Source: a virus
DNA length: 42,827 nucleotides
Reading direction: 5' to 3' (one strand)
IMG/VR virus record: IMGVR_UViG_3300046167_000490
Span: 1-42,827 of that record
Shown here: piece after piece, positions 20,042-28,908 of the stretch
How positions within the stretch are numbered: the first letter of the stretch is position 1
Layout: each line of letters begins with the position of its first letter
The notes under the pieces: model-generated
Databases searched by the model: none
Told to the model about the DNA's origin: nothing
The model's input: only the letters and a program-made list of their open reading frames with translations
Position numbers and translations under genes: made by a program

Positions 20042-21295
20042 CTAGTTCGTCGCTCTTGCGTCTATCAGTAATCTTTTTGCCTGATCTTTACTAAGGCCGT
20101 ATAGTTGAACAATTTTCTCTGCTGTCATCCGGTCATCTCGAGCGGCGTTTGCAATAAATGCCGGAACGGTAAAGTTCGATCCCGTCCTGACGACAAACAC
20201 AGAACTTCCGTTGAATGTCTGAGAAAGCAAATTTTGCAGTTGCGCTGAAACATCCTCGATATTCTTGCCCTTAGCTGCGCTGGTAATGTTTGCTCTAATT
20301 CTTCGAGCCAGAGATTTAGGTACGTTAGCAAACTCGTCTGCGCCAAAAAACTCCGCAAGCTGCGCATCTATTGTTTCAAGTCTTTCCGTACCATCTTTAG
20401 GGTCTCCGGTCCCTGGCGGTCCTTCAATCCGTGTCTGTGAGCCATCTGGACTCACAATAACAGCAACCTCTCCAGCCTCTACCTCCACTTTGACAGTCTC
20501 TGGAGCGGTGTATGTTTCCACTTCCCCATTAGCATTAGTGGTTCGAATAGTCTGACCGGCATTAAGAATTATTCGACCTTCGGCGTCGGTCTTGGCTTTG
20601 TTAAGTTTTGCTGCGGAGTTTCTTTCTGCGGCTTGAGCTTCATTTGTGGCAATCATAGATGGTGTAAGCGCAGCAGTTTGGGCTGCACTAGCATCGTAGT
20701 TTCCAGCTTGCGCGACAGAGCTTTGAGCACTAGCTTCATTTTCGGCAATCATAGATGGCGTCAACTGATTGCGTTGATTTCCCAGAGCAGTATCAGCAAA
20801 CGCAGCAGCCAACCCTTTGCTGGCATTAGCTTCATTTTCGGCAATCATAGATGGCGTCAACTGATTGCGTTGATTTCCCAGAGCAGTATCAGCAAACGCA
20901 GCAGCCAACCCTTTGCTGGCTTGAGCCTCATTTTCGGCAATCATAGATGGTGTAAGCGCCGCAGTTTGGGCCGCGCCAGCGTTTCTTTCGGCCGCTAACG
21001 CCAGTTCTGCTTGCGCTTTTGCAACTTCAGTCTGCACTCGAGGATCGCGCAACTGTTCTTCTGTCAACGTTTGCGCTAGACGAAGTGTCTCCATTGCCCT
21101 CGCCGCAGCTGCACTAGCATTGCTGCCAGATATTTGCGCTTGGATTTGTTGCTTTTCCAAAGGCAAAAGCTCGTTGACCCGGTTTGTCCTAGCCACCTGA
21201 TAATCTGTTTCGGGATCGCCAATCAGAGCCTTCGTCAAATTCGAAAAGCCTTGCGCCAGCAAAGGGTCCATCTGGTAGGGGTTTTGGCGTGGCAT
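20042..21295 (-). CDS. Internal virion protein with tandem 32-residue repeats
   Basis: 417 residues. After a Q/A-rich N-terminus, residues about 110-215 consist of repeats built on LTPSMIAENEA...KGLAAAFADTALGNQ, two full copies plus partial ones. A central strand region (TYTAPETVKVEVEAGEVAVIVSPDG) is followed by a C-terminal domain ending VQLYGLSKDQAKRLLIDA. The composition (Ala, Gln, Asn, no Cys) resembles the small ejected core proteins next to the giant protein in podoviruses. The start overlaps the previous stop. Function inferred from position. Confidence 0.65.
   Translation of the reverse strand: MPRQNPYQMDPLLAQGFSNLTKALIGDPETDYQVARTNRVNELLPLEKQQIQAQISGSNASAAAARAMETLRLAQTLTEEQLRDPRVQTEVAKAQAELALAAERNAGAAQTAALTPSMIAENEAQASKGLAAAFADTALGNQRNQLTPSMIAENEANASKGLAAAFADTALGNQRNQLTPSMIAENEASAQSSVAQAGNYDASAAQTAALTPSMIATNEAQAAERNSAAKLNKAKTDAEGRIILNAGQTIRTTNANGEVETYTAPETVKVEVEAGEVAVIVSPDGSQTRIEGPPGTGDPKDGTERLETIDAQLAEFFGADEFANVPKSLARRIRANITSAAKGKNIEDVSAQLQNLLSQTFNGSSVFVVRTGSNFTVPAFIANAARDDRMTAEKIVQLYGLSKDQAKRLLIDARATN
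20731..20926 (-). repeat. 96-bp tandem repeat within an internal virion protein gene
   Basis: The stretch beginning near 20731 is repeated almost perfectly from near 20827, an offset of 96 bases or 32 codons. Partial copies of the conserved core (GGCAATCATAGATGG) occur on both sides near 20647 and 20938. The near identity implies recent duplication, or collapse and expansion during replication. Confidence 0.85.
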
Positions 21296-21927
21296 TATAC
21301 AACGTCCTTTACTATCTGGTCAGTCGGAACAACTTTGTCAGGATCATACATGCCGTAGGACATTCCTGCTTTGCCTGCACCAGAAAGTATCTGAGCCATA
21401 GGCGAGTACGCCTTCGATGCTGCATATTGCAGTCCAGTATCCGTAACGGCGCTGTTGCCGCTCATGAAGTTTCCGGTCATGCCGCCGATAGCGGCTGCAT
21501 CAGCAATTTTAGGCGCAATCGTTGTTCCCAAATACTTGCTTGTGGCGTCTAGGTTGGCAATTGCACTTGCCCGTTGGTTCGCTTTCATCATTGCCGCTTG
21601 AGCCGCAGCTGCCTCTGCATCGCGCACAACCTGAGGCGCAGAACTGGTTCGTGTATTTGTTTGCGCTCCGCCGCCTGTTATTGCGGCTTTTAGTATGTTG
21701 GATAAATCAACAGCAGCAGCTTCGATACCCGGCTTCCCGGCTGTAGAGTCAGCTACGGATGTCGCCTCTTGGATCGCCGCGCGTTGCGTATCTTCCAGCA
21801 TCCTGTTCTGTTCTGCGTTTTCTCGCATCAGAAGGGCTTTGCCAGCGTTTGCACTTTTGACCGCATTGCCTTGCACTTGCTGCCCAACAATTTGAGCGCC
21901 GATACTTGCTAAAACTGGATTACACAT
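21295..21927 (-). CDS. Internal virion protein (small, Ala-rich)
   Basis: 210 residues beginning MCNPVLASIGAQIVGQQVQG, an opening like that of small podovirus internal proteins that embed in the envelope during DNA ejection. It is helical and Ala/Gln-rich (RENAEQNRMLEDTQRAAIQEA, VRDAEAAAAQAAMMKANQRA) with a Gly/Met-rich C-terminal part. Both ends overlap their neighbours. Assigned by composition and position. Confidence 0.6.
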   Translation of the reverse strand: MCNPVLASIGAQIVGQQVQGNAVKSANAGKALLMRENAEQNRMLEDTQRAAIQEATSVADSTAGKPGIEAAAVDLSNILKAAITGGGAQTNTRTSSAPQVVRDAEAAAAQAAMMKANQRASAIANLDATSKYLGTTIAPKIADAAAIGGMTGNFMSGNSAVTDTGLQYAASKAYSPMAQILSGAGKAGMSYGMYDPDKVVPTDQIVKDVV

Positions 21928-23462
21928 TAACCTATCACCTTCACGCTGCCGCCTGCTATTGGATCGAGTATGCCTGCAATCGTTGACGGTTGAGCGCCAG
22001 CGCCAAGCTGGTCAACAGAGCCAGAAACTCGGCTCGGGCTACCACTGGCAACCGCTGTCGGATCAACATTGTAACTTGGATCGTAGGACCGCTTCACAAA
22101 GTCAGTGAAGAAATCCACGACTTCTTGTTCTTTTGGCGTCTTAAACGGCTGCGAATTGCCCGCAACATCATAGCCCAGAATTTGCGCTGTCTCGGCATCG
22201 ATTGTTGGTATGTCCTGTGTACCGGTAACAAAGCCTTGCAGAGTACCTTCCATGCCGGTGCGCCCGTCATTAACGAAATTTCGGTTGGCTGCGGTGTACT
22301 GGTCAACGATACCATCAATGCGGCCTTCCTCGCCACCTTCGGCACTCGCCAATATGCCCATAGAGTCGTCGACACCTTGCTGCGTTAGCATACCAGCAGA
22401 CTTGAACGTATCGTAAATGCCGCGAGTGGCATCATCGTAAGCCGTTGTAAATGCTTCTGATAGTCCACCTTCGCGGTAATCTGTCCCTAGCTGATTGTAG
22501 TAATCGTCATTCGAAAACCCGAATGCCGTTCCTATGTTGCCCATCTGTGTCGATAATGCAGCATCACGCCTTGCTAATGCGTCTAGGAGTGCCTGGTTAA
22601 CTGGTGGAGGTGCTGGAGTTCCGCCACCACCGCCTCCACCGCCGGTAGTTGTTGTGCCGCCTCCGCCGCCAGAAGTAACTGTTGATCCGCCTCCGGCTGT
22701 GTAATCGCCATCTGCGTTAATCGTGTTTATTGCCCCTTCTGCACCGGCGATTGTGACACCGTTTCCGTTTGTATATGTAACAGTACCACCGGGTCCGTCT
22801 GGAGCGTCTATTCGTATTAACCCGCCATCATCACCAGTGTTTATGAGGTTATTAACTCCACGAACATTTGCGTTGTTGACCGCGTTATCAGTCGGGTAAT
22901 AAAGCGACCCATCAGCATTCGTAGCTACGCTTGCTGGTTTGCTAGAATCAAGAGCGCCAACCACTTTGTATTTTCCAGTGGAACCATCGTACTCAAGAAT
23001 TGGCGGATTACCTGGATTAGCTGGCGCTGCTGGAACAACCTTTCCGCCGACGTTCATCACGCCAGTATTAAGCATGGTGTTGGCTAATTGTGAATTTGCA
23101 TTGCTTTTATTGTTATTGTCGTCATTGGCTGTAGCATGTCCCGACAAACTTGTAACGCCAACACTTTGCATTGACTTCGCAGCTTGTTCATTTGCATTGC
23201 TGCTCGAATTACCGTTGTAGGTCTCTGTATGGGCTGCGCCACCGGATGTGATTTCGCTAATGGTATCTCTAGCCCAGTCCATGAAACTGCCATAAACAGG
23301 AATGCCTTCCGGCCCAGGCGCTTCTGCACCCCCTGCCCGTTTTAGCATCTGGCGTTCCGCCTCATTAATGTAAGCCAGCATATGCGGCTCACCCATTAAG
23401 TGCGCTTGACGCGGAGCGCCGCCAGTCTCACCCTTACGCTTAGAAAGCTGCATAATCTTCAT
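21927..23462 (-). CDS. Virion protein with glycine-rich linker
   Basis: 511 residues. A polar N-terminal region and an Asn/Ser-rich section are followed by a strand-rich middle (TVTYTNGNGVTIAGAEGAINT). A low-complexity Gly/Thr/Pro linker follows at about residues 265-290. A helical C-terminal domain begins DALARRDAALSTQMGNIGTAFG and includes FFTDFVKRSYDP. It lies within the run of internal protein genes, so a tail or ejection role is likely. It overlaps both neighbours by one to four bases. Confidence 0.55.
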   Translation of the reverse strand: MKIMQLSKRKGETGGAPRQAHLMGEPHMLAYINEAERQMLKRAGGAEAPGPEGIPVYGSFMDWARDTISEITSGGAAHTETYNGNSSSNANEQAAKSMQSVGVTSLSGHATANDDNNNKSNANSQLANTMLNTGVMNVGGKVVPAAPANPGNPPILEYDGSTGKYKVVGALDSSKPASVATNADGSLYYPTDNAVNNANVRGVNNLINTGDDGGLIRIDAPDGPGGTVTYTNGNGVTIAGAEGAINTINADGDYTAGGGSTVTSGGGGGTTTTGGGGGGGGTPAPPPVNQALLDALARRDAALSTQMGNIGTAFGFSNDDYYNQLGTDYREGGLSEAFTTAYDDATRGIYDTFKSAGMLTQQGVDDSMGILASAEGGEEGRIDGIVDQYTAANRNFVNDGRTGMEGTLQGFVTGTQDIPTIDAETAQILGYDVAGNSQPFKTPKEQEVVDFFTDFVKRSYDPSYNVDPTAVASGSPSRVSGSVDQLGAGAQPSTIAGILDPIAGGSVKVIG

Positions 23463-24076
23463 GAGTTTACATTCCTTGCTGACCCGCCGTTCAAATTAAA
23501 CAATTCAGCCATGTCGTATCTATTCTTGCCACGCGCCTCTAACTGAGACTGCGTAGCCAAGCCTGAAGTCGCGTCAGCGAATATCTGAGCAACTGGATTG
23601 TAGGACGGCAACTGAGAAGCTGCATTACTCTGGTTTGCCGCCATACTGGCAATCAAAGTCGGATCAGCTAACGATTGGTTTTGAGCTATGAGGTTATTCT
23701 TCACGCCTGCGAGTGCTGTTCGCGTGTCGTTAGCAAACGCTTCGCCCTGTCGAGCTGCATCAACTTGCGCGTTATTAAGTTTAGTTTGTAAGTCAGCTCT
23801 TCGCTCCGCAGCCATCGATGATTGGCTCGTACCGTTTCGAGCCAAAGCGCGCGTCAAGCTGCGCATTGCATCAGTGTACTGGTCCTCGATCTGAGGAGTG
23901 GCGTAATCCATATAGTTTTGAGCTTGACTGGCATAAAAATCGTCATCGTAGCCAGCCATTGCGCTGTCTATAGCCGCTTTACCAGCAGTTATACGCCCTT
24001 GCCGAGCTTCCTCTTCAGCCCTTTGCCGTGCGTACTCATCTTTAAGAAAGTCGTCTCCGCCGCCACCAAAACACAT
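23459..24076 (-). CDS. Internal/tail virion protein
   Basis: 205 residues. The opening MCFGGGGDDF is followed by a long charged helix (YARQRAEEEARQGRITAGKAAI), then YYASQ-like aromatic and Ala-rich helices (MRSLTRALARNGTSQSSMAAERRADL). The composition and size match the small helical proteins that follow the tail adaptor genes in marine podoviruses and are probably ejected or line the tail. No enzymatic motif. Confidence 0.6.
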   Translation of the reverse strand: MCFGGGGDDFLKDEYARQRAEEEARQGRITAGKAAIDSAMAGYDDDFYASQAQNYMDYATPQIEDQYTDAMRSLTRALARNGTSQSSMAAERRADLQTKLNNAQVDAARQGEAFANDTRTALAGVKNNLIAQNQSLADPTLIASMAANQSNAASQLPSYNPVAQIFADATSGLATQSQLEARGKNRYDMAELFNLNGGSARNVNS

Positions 24077-24077
24077 A

Positions 24078-24584
24078 CTAATTCAACCTCCGATTGCGCC
24101 AGACAACACTGTCTTCTGTTGACCGCACCCAAGAAAAAACCTTGAAATCTTCACCGTTTTTCCCGTAGCTTTCCAACGTGCATTCCTCTTCAAGCCCTAA
24201 AAAATCCAGCCAACTGTGTACTTCGTCGTAACCTTCGATGCTGAACGCTTCGACACGGTGTGCTTTGGCTCGATCCAATGCTGGTATTATATCGCGGATT
24301 ATGCGCTTTGTCAGGTAAAGTCCTACACTTTTGAACCTGTCGGTCGCAAACATCCCCAAATTCCAGACACCCGGTCGAACAGGAAGATATGAAACAATAG
24401 CAACTGGCTCCGTATCTCCAACAACATATACCGTTTCAAACTCTGCAATTTGATTGGTGATATTATATGCCAATTCATTTCTATCATCGTCGTATCGAAG
24501 TGCGGATATTTCTTGAAAGTCCCGCTCACGCATATTCCGAGCAACTGTAAAGATGTCTTGAGGCTCCGCATGGCGTAAAAACAT
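24078..24584 (-). CDS. GNAT-fold acetyltransferase-like virion protein
   Basis: 168 residues from ATG 24584, coupled to the previous stop (TAATG). A longer frame to 24788 only shadows the tail gene. The pattern VYVVGDTEPVAIVSYLP, then GVWNLGMFATDRFKSVGLYLTKRIIRDIIP, then HRVEAFSIEGYDEVHSWLDFLG follows the GNAT strand-helix order. The acetyl-CoA loop appears as R-F-K-S-V-G-L, weaker than the usual R/Q-x-x-G-x-G/A. Podovirus genomes often carry such a gene at this place and label it internal virion protein. Enzymatic activity is uncertain. Confidence 0.65.
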   Translation of the reverse strand: MFLRHAEPQDIFTVARNMRERDFQEISALRYDDDRNELAYNITNQIAEFETVYVVGDTEPVAIVSYLPVRPGVWNLGMFATDRFKSVGLYLTKRIIRDIIPALDRAKAHRVEAFSIEGYDEVHSWLDFLGLEEECTLESYGKNGEDFKVFSWVRSTEDSVVWRNRRLN

Positions 24585-26650
24585 TAACCGCTCTCCGCTG
24601 ATGTATAGTGTACTGCTAAGTTTCCGAGCTTTGCTGGACCGGGCTTTTGACACGTCAACCTGGGAGCAACGTGAGTGGTATAACCGTTGACCGCTGCGCG
24701 CCCTAACCCGTAAGTCGTCTTGTAGACTGTCGCAACTTCCTCCAGCGCCGTTATGTCTTGCGGATCGGTGGCTATCGATACCGTCCATACGTTTTCACAA
24801 GTAACGTCGATACCCGTTAAATCCTTGAACGTTGCTGGACTGCTGCCATCAAGAAACGGCATCTGCACAACAACTTCGGAGCTGTCATAAATGTTGCCGT
24901 TCTCACCGCCCAATGAATAGAGCTTGTTGCCGCTTCTGCACAACGTTTGCCGACCATCATACGCCCACTGATCCACAACAAACCCAGGCTCGTAGACAGA
25001 CCAAGCTGACACTTTCGACGACGGAAAGAAGCTGAACACATACATTCTGCTGCCAATAGCCAGTATGTAACGGCCATCACGCTGTTCGAGCGTTGCCTTT
25101 GCCAGCTCCGCAACAGATCGGTTTGCTTGGATCTGGTCAACAATTAGCTCGTCAATAGGATTGCCGATGTCGCCAACAAACGCGGCGTTAGAGCTGTCTC
25201 GTGAACGCAAACTGCGCAATCCAGACAACGATAAGTAGAACACGTCGTTCTCGCCAAACTCAACAACACTATCCGGCGCAATCGTTCCAGTGTTTTGCAG
25301 AACCTGTATTTGTTGATTGAGGGCTTCATCAGCATCAACAAACCAAATTTGGATCGCCTCTTCGGCCAGAACCGCAATGTTGTCAAAATATGTCGCAATA
25401 GCTTTTAGGTCTTCAGAACCGCGTGAGTGGTTAGCAAGGTTGATAAAACCCGCACCTAACGTTGTGTCGTTCCATTCGGTCGGATCATCTATCGCGGAAA
25501 AGTGAAGCAAGCTGTCTGACAGCGCGTACATCTTAGTTTTCACCGGAATGACGAAAGCCCCAGGACTGTATGCGTTGATTGTAGCTGCATCTGCGCCACC
25601 GTCTAAGTAAGTCTGCGAAACAGGGTCAAACGCTGTGGTGACGTTTCCGCTAGTTGTGATCGAGACCGCCTTGTTATTTTGGTTCGATCCACTTTCCTTG
25701 GATATTATGTTCACAAATTGATTTACGCTTGTCGCTTCGTATTCCGGGCCGGATGCAAAATCGTTTATAGCTTCAGCAATTTTCAGTGCTGTGTAGGTAT
25801 GCGAAGTTTCCCAAGTTACCTGATCCCCAATAAGATTAACGCCATCAACGGTAATGGCCGTTATCGCGTTATCAATGCCGCCAGAGGCGTGAGAAATATT
25901 GCCAAGGGTAAACGCTCCATCGACTTCAGAAGTAAGCTGAAATCCGTTATAAGCAATGCCAACCGCAGGCGCTGTAATCGTAACCACGTTAGCAGCCGCT
26001 TGAGCTGTATAGTCGCTAGGGCCAGAGGTAATAGCCGCTGCAACATTAGATGCTGTTAGGTTGTTCGAGCCATTGTGCGAAACGGGACTACTAATTAAAT
26101 CGACAGCGTTAATGCGCAAAATTCGCAGTTCGTCCCCAGGGTTGCTGGTCCCGCCAGTCACCTCAAAAGAAGCTGTAGCGGCAGTACCCCCAGCAGTACC
26201 GGCAGTCACTTCAAATGTGTTGCGCGCACGACCATCAAACCAATCAGTTATTCGTGTGCCATCAAAATAGTGATATATCCGGCCATCTGCAAATTGCGCA
26301 GCTGCGTACACTTTTCCGTTGTAAAACGTTGCTTTTAAAACGTCAGTCAGCTCCTCCCCAGAAGGGTGCTGCAACCTAATGTAAGTCACGTTAGACGGCG
26401 TATCGGCTGGGAAGGTGACGCTAGACTCAGCATCGGAGCCGAAGGTATAAATCTGACCAGCAGAAGCGGCCAACCCAATGGTATTAGTTGGCAAAGTAAC
26501 AAGCTCGACAAACGCAGGGCGCTTCTCAATTTCGCCACCTCGCGTGATATGCGCGTTCTTTAGCTCGATCAAAGTACCTGGAGCGGCAGTGACGTTCATG
26601 CGCCGACGATCTAAGCCGCCACGGAAGTCTTCGACCAGTATGTAAGGCAT
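24584..26650 (-). CDS. Tail tubular B-like nozzle/stabilisation protein
   Basis: 688 residues. The start LVEDFRGGLDRRRMNVTAAPGTLIELKNAHITRGGEIEKR matches the N-terminal signature of podovirus nozzle/stabilisation proteins (D-F-x-G-G, then N-x-x-I-x-x-G-G-x-I-x-x-R), given here as spaced key residues. The C-terminal half shows beta-propeller-like strands (ESVAVL..., VWTVSIATDPQDITALEE). It would form the tail tube below the adaptor. The start shares a base with the adaptor stop. Confidence 0.75.
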   Translation of the reverse strand: MPYILVEDFRGGLDRRRMNVTAAPGTLIELKNAHITRGGEIEKRPAFVELVTLPTNTIGLAASAGQIYTFGSDAESSVTFPADTPSNVTYIRLQHPSGEELTDVLKATFYNGKVYAAAQFADGRIYHYFDGTRITDWFDGRARNTFEVTAGTAGGTAATASFEVTGGTSNPGDELRILRINAVDLISSPVSHNGSNNLTASNVAAAITSGPSDYTAQAAANVVTITAPAVGIAYNGFQLTSEVDGAFTLGNISHASGGIDNAITAITVDGVNLIGDQVTWETSHTYTALKIAEAINDFASGPEYEATSVNQFVNIISKESGSNQNNKAVSITTSGNVTTAFDPVSQTYLDGGADAATINAYSPGAFVIPVKTKMYALSDSLLHFSAIDDPTEWNDTTLGAGFINLANHSRGSEDLKAIATYFDNIAVLAEEAIQIWFVDADEALNQQIQVLQNTGTIAPDSVVEFGENDVFYLSLSGLRSLRSRDSSNAAFVGDIGNPIDELIVDQIQANRSVAELAKATLEQRDGRYILAIGSRMYVFSFFPSSKVSAWSVYEPGFVVDQWAYDGRQTLCRSGNKLYSLGGENGNIYDSSEVVVQMPFLDGSSPATFKDLTGIDVTCENVWTVSIATDPQDITALEEVATVYKTTYGLGRAAVNGYTTHVAPRLTCQKPGPAKLGNLAVHYTSAESG

Positions 26651-26868
26651 CAGCTGTTTCCTGTTGTGGCAATCAATGGTGGGCCTTTGGGCCGATACAT
26701 GCCATCCGGCTCGCCGCCGCCAATGACAAAGGTTTCAGTCTTAGCCATACGCGCCTTTAGACGTGCGTAATGCGCTTGAGCCTGTGCAATCTTGTTTTGA
26801 GCATCAGCTTGCTTTTGACGCGCCAGAATTTCGGCTGAAGCGTACAAAACAATCAGCTGGTCATCCAA
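26650..26868 (-). CDS. Head-tail adaptor, C-terminal part
   Basis: 72 residues opened by a TTG in the track frame. In the same frame upstream it reads LPGEADTADL, so DLDDQLIVLYASAEILARQKQ is the natural continuation of the adaptor frame 27367-26861. The C-terminal helix-turn-strand (AQAHYARLKARMAKTETFVIGGGEP) is usual for the end of gp4/gp11-like adaptors. Removing one T (minus-strand sense) from TTT at 26896-26894 joins the two. Confidence 0.65.
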   Translation of the reverse strand: MDDQLIVLYASAEILARQKQADAQNKIAQAQAHYARLKARMAKTETFVIGGGEPDGMYRPKGPPLIATTGNS

Positions 26869-27367
26869 ATCCGCAGTATCGGCCTCGCCAGGTAAACTGA
26901 CTTAGGTTTTTAATACCATGAACACGAACACTGTCTGTGCCTGTTGCAGCATCAGAGTTATTGGAAGGGATAGGCCACATTTCAATCTGATTGTTTTCGT
27001 ATGCGTCGTAACGACGGATAGGTGACGAGCGAATACCTCGATCGCTGTCATGCTGATTGTAATGCTCGGCAGTGATACCATAATGCAGCTTGCTCCAGTA
27101 ATCGCCGTGCTTAACTTCCATGCGCTCGATACGCTCAAACACTAGATCATCAGGTACGTCATAGTAACGCTGACCCGCACTAATATTGATGTCACGACGA
27201 ATGCTTAAAAAAGGCCAGCTGTAGTCCTCCCACAGCCGCCTTTGCGTTCTTTGTAACATATTAATGAATACATCGCGTGTCGCCTTGCCTAAATTCGGCT
27301 GCAATGAATGCCCGACTTCCGCTCTTAAATCATCAATTAGCTGCCCTAATGACGTACCTCTAGCCAT
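26861..27367 (-). CDS. Head-tail adaptor, N-terminal part (tail tubular A-like)
   Basis: Starts at ATG 27367. SLGQLIDDLRAEVGHSLQPNLGKATRDVFINMLQRTQRRLWEDYSW is written here as scattered elements: a helical N-terminus, then R-x-L-W-E-D-Y-x-W-P-F. Strands follow (YYDVPDDLVFERIERMEV) with conserved W-P-I-P near residue 130. This is the layout of the podovirus adaptor that binds the portal. The last seven residues (after NLSQ) are out of frame. Predicted repaired length is about 240 residues. Confidence 0.7.
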   Translation of the reverse strand: MARGTSLGQLIDDLRAEVGHSLQPNLGKATRDVFINMLQRTQRRLWEDYSWPFLSIRRDINISAGQRYYDVPDDLVFERIERMEVKHGDYWSKLHYGITAEHYNQHDSDRGIRSSPIRRYDAYENNQIEMWPIPSNNSDAATGTDSVRVHGIKNLSQFTWRGRYCGFG

Positions 27368-27370
27368 GAT

Positions 27371-27787
27371 TTATTCCTCAACAAATGCCTCGTTCTCAGG
27401 CGTTGCGGGGTCATCCTTAACAAAATGTCCCTTTTCAGTACGGGCGCGCTTTTTTGTTGCCCTTCTTTTAATCGGCTTCAGAGGTTCCGGCTTCCATGAT
27501 GGATCGAGCAATTCGTCTGGGATGCGCGCAGCTTCTAAAGTCGCAGGCAAGTCACCAAACTGGTTAAACATACCAATCACCTTTTCATCTTTGTAGAAGC
27601 TACCAAGGCGGTTACGCTCTTGGTCGACTGTTGCGTCTGTTTCCCCAACAATCCGAATGTTGGTTACAGCATCAGCGCCGTGGATGGACTGCAACAACAT
27701 TATCTCAGCCGGTGTAACTTGGGTTTTTGGTACAACGCTACGAATATCCCCACCAATAGCGACCGTACACTTACATAGTTGAAACAT
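27371..27787 (-). CDS. Small capsid-associated structural protein
   Basis: 138 residues. N-terminal strands (FQLCKCTVAIGGDIRSVVPK) are followed by VTPAEIMLLQSIHGADAVTNI, a block I recall from unnamed podovirus structural proteins encoded between capsid and adaptor. The C-terminal third is strongly basic (KPIKRRATKKRARTEKGHF) and then acidic. Possible capsid decoration or connector-associated role. It follows the capsid gene after a strong hairpin. Confidence 0.6.
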   Translation of the reverse strand: MFQLCKCTVAIGGDIRSVVPKTQVTPAEIMLLQSIHGADAVTNIRIVGETDATVDQERNRLGSFYKDEKVIGMFNQFGDLPATLEAARIPDELLDPSWKPEPLKPIKRRATKKRARTEKGHFVKDDPATPENEAFVEE

Positions 27788-27810
27788 AGTTTTCTCCTGG
27801 TTGTGATGGA

Positions 27811-27827
27811 GGGGCGCAGTGCGCCCC
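27811..27827 (-). terminator. GC hairpin after the major capsid gene
   Basis: A perfect seven-base stem, GGGGCGC and GCGCCCC, around a three-base loop, preceded on the minus strand by more G. There is no T-run after it on the minus strand. It probably protects the 3' end of the capsid mRNA or partly attenuates downstream expression, lowering adaptor relative to capsid. Confidence 0.55.
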
Positions 27828-27838
27828 CCCCTTTGAAA

Positions 27839-28891
27839 TTATGCAATTTCATAAACACCGTGGCAGTTTAGCTGAGTTGCTGAAAGTGCCGCAGTAGTGG
27901 TGATAGCGCGGTACATAACGTACTGCGTTGCTGGACGCGCAGGGCTGTGACGCTTCATCTTTTCGCCGTCCATGTAGTACATGCACAGTTTGGATGAATC
28001 GATGATGTAGCAACGTTTGCTGGGATCTTTTCCAGAAATAGTCAGATCATCGAGCGTCGGGTCATAAGCGAATGTCAGACCATTGTAGCTGATCTCGCCC
28101 ATTGCGATATTCTGGCCGCGTGAGAAGCCAGTCTGCGAGTAGTTACCATTGCGGCGAAGTTCGTCACCAAGACGATCCAAGAATGCTGAACCACAAACTG
28201 CAACGTTTGGCTTACCACCAAAACGCTTGAGTTGGCGCATTTCTGAATGAAGAGTTTCAATCAGCTCTTGACCGCCAGACGTTGTAGAAATCGCAACGTT
28301 AGAGCGGTTGCGCCACCATGTGTTAGACACTGTGGACAAACCGCCGACAGTAGTGCCAGCAACAGTCGGATCATCCAAAACTAAAGTCTGAATACCAGCA
28401 ATCGCATTGGCGTCTGCTGTGCCGTCGCCATAAAGGAAGTCATTGATACCGCGTGTGTACCCTTCCATCATGTCGTCGAGCTTGTCTTCAAACAAGTTTG
28501 CAAGAACAGTCTGGTCGCGCCCAGAGTGATTAGAAACACCAGAAGATGTGGTGCTGTCCGTAACGCTAATGCCGTCCTTTTTAAGTTCGGTCAGCGTCAA
28601 GGAAATACCAGCGTGGTGCTCTTTCCATGAGTAGTTTGCGCGCTTGATGTTTGCTGGGTTTGCATAAGTTACTGTATCGTTATGCGTATAGCCAGAAACT
28701 GAAGTGGTGTAAGTGCCTTTTACGGCTACACTCATTTCACCCTTGCCCCCTGGGAATGTCTTAGACCCAGAGTCCATTGCTTTAAGCAAAGGCTTATCTT
28801 GCAGTGATTGTGAATAAACGTTGCCTTTGTCGATATAGTAATCGAGGGCAGCGTTAGCGATGTTGTCGAGTTCGGCTGAACTAAAAGCCAT
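27839..28891 (-). CDS. Major capsid protein (HK97 fold)
   Basis: 350 residues. N-terminal helix (ELDNIANAALDYYID), then strands of the E-loop region (GKGEMSVAVKGTYTTSVSGY) and W-K-E-H-H-A-G-I-S-L-T-L. The P-domain helix FEDKLDDMMEGYTRGINDFLYGDG is followed by an A-domain with ETLHSEMRQLKRFGGKPNVAVCGS and RCYIIDSSKLCMYYMDGEKM. This order is characteristic of podovirus HK97-fold capsid proteins. It lies directly after the scaffold gene. Confidence 0.85.
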   Translation of the reverse strand: MAFSSAELDNIANAALDYYIDKGNVYSQSLQDKPLLKAMDSGSKTFPGGKGEMSVAVKGTYTTSVSGYTHNDTVTYANPANIKRANYSWKEHHAGISLTLTELKKDGISVTDSTTSSGVSNHSGRDQTVLANLFEDKLDDMMEGYTRGINDFLYGDGTADANAIAGIQTLVLDDPTVAGTTVGGLSTVSNTWWRNRSNVAISTTSGGQELIETLHSEMRQLKRFGGKPNVAVCGSAFLDRLGDELRRNGNYSQTGFSRGQNIAMGEISYNGLTFAYDPTLDDLTISGKDPSKRCYIIDSSKLCMYYMDGEKMKRHSPARPATQYVMYRAITTTAALSATQLNCHGVYEIA

Positions 28892-28908
28892 CTTACTTTC
28901 CTAACGTG

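Noticed and set aside
20022-20042. Separate promoter for the giant gene
   Set aside because: Only 19 bases separate it from the upstream gene, and no promoter boxes are visible; it is better read as part of the late operon.
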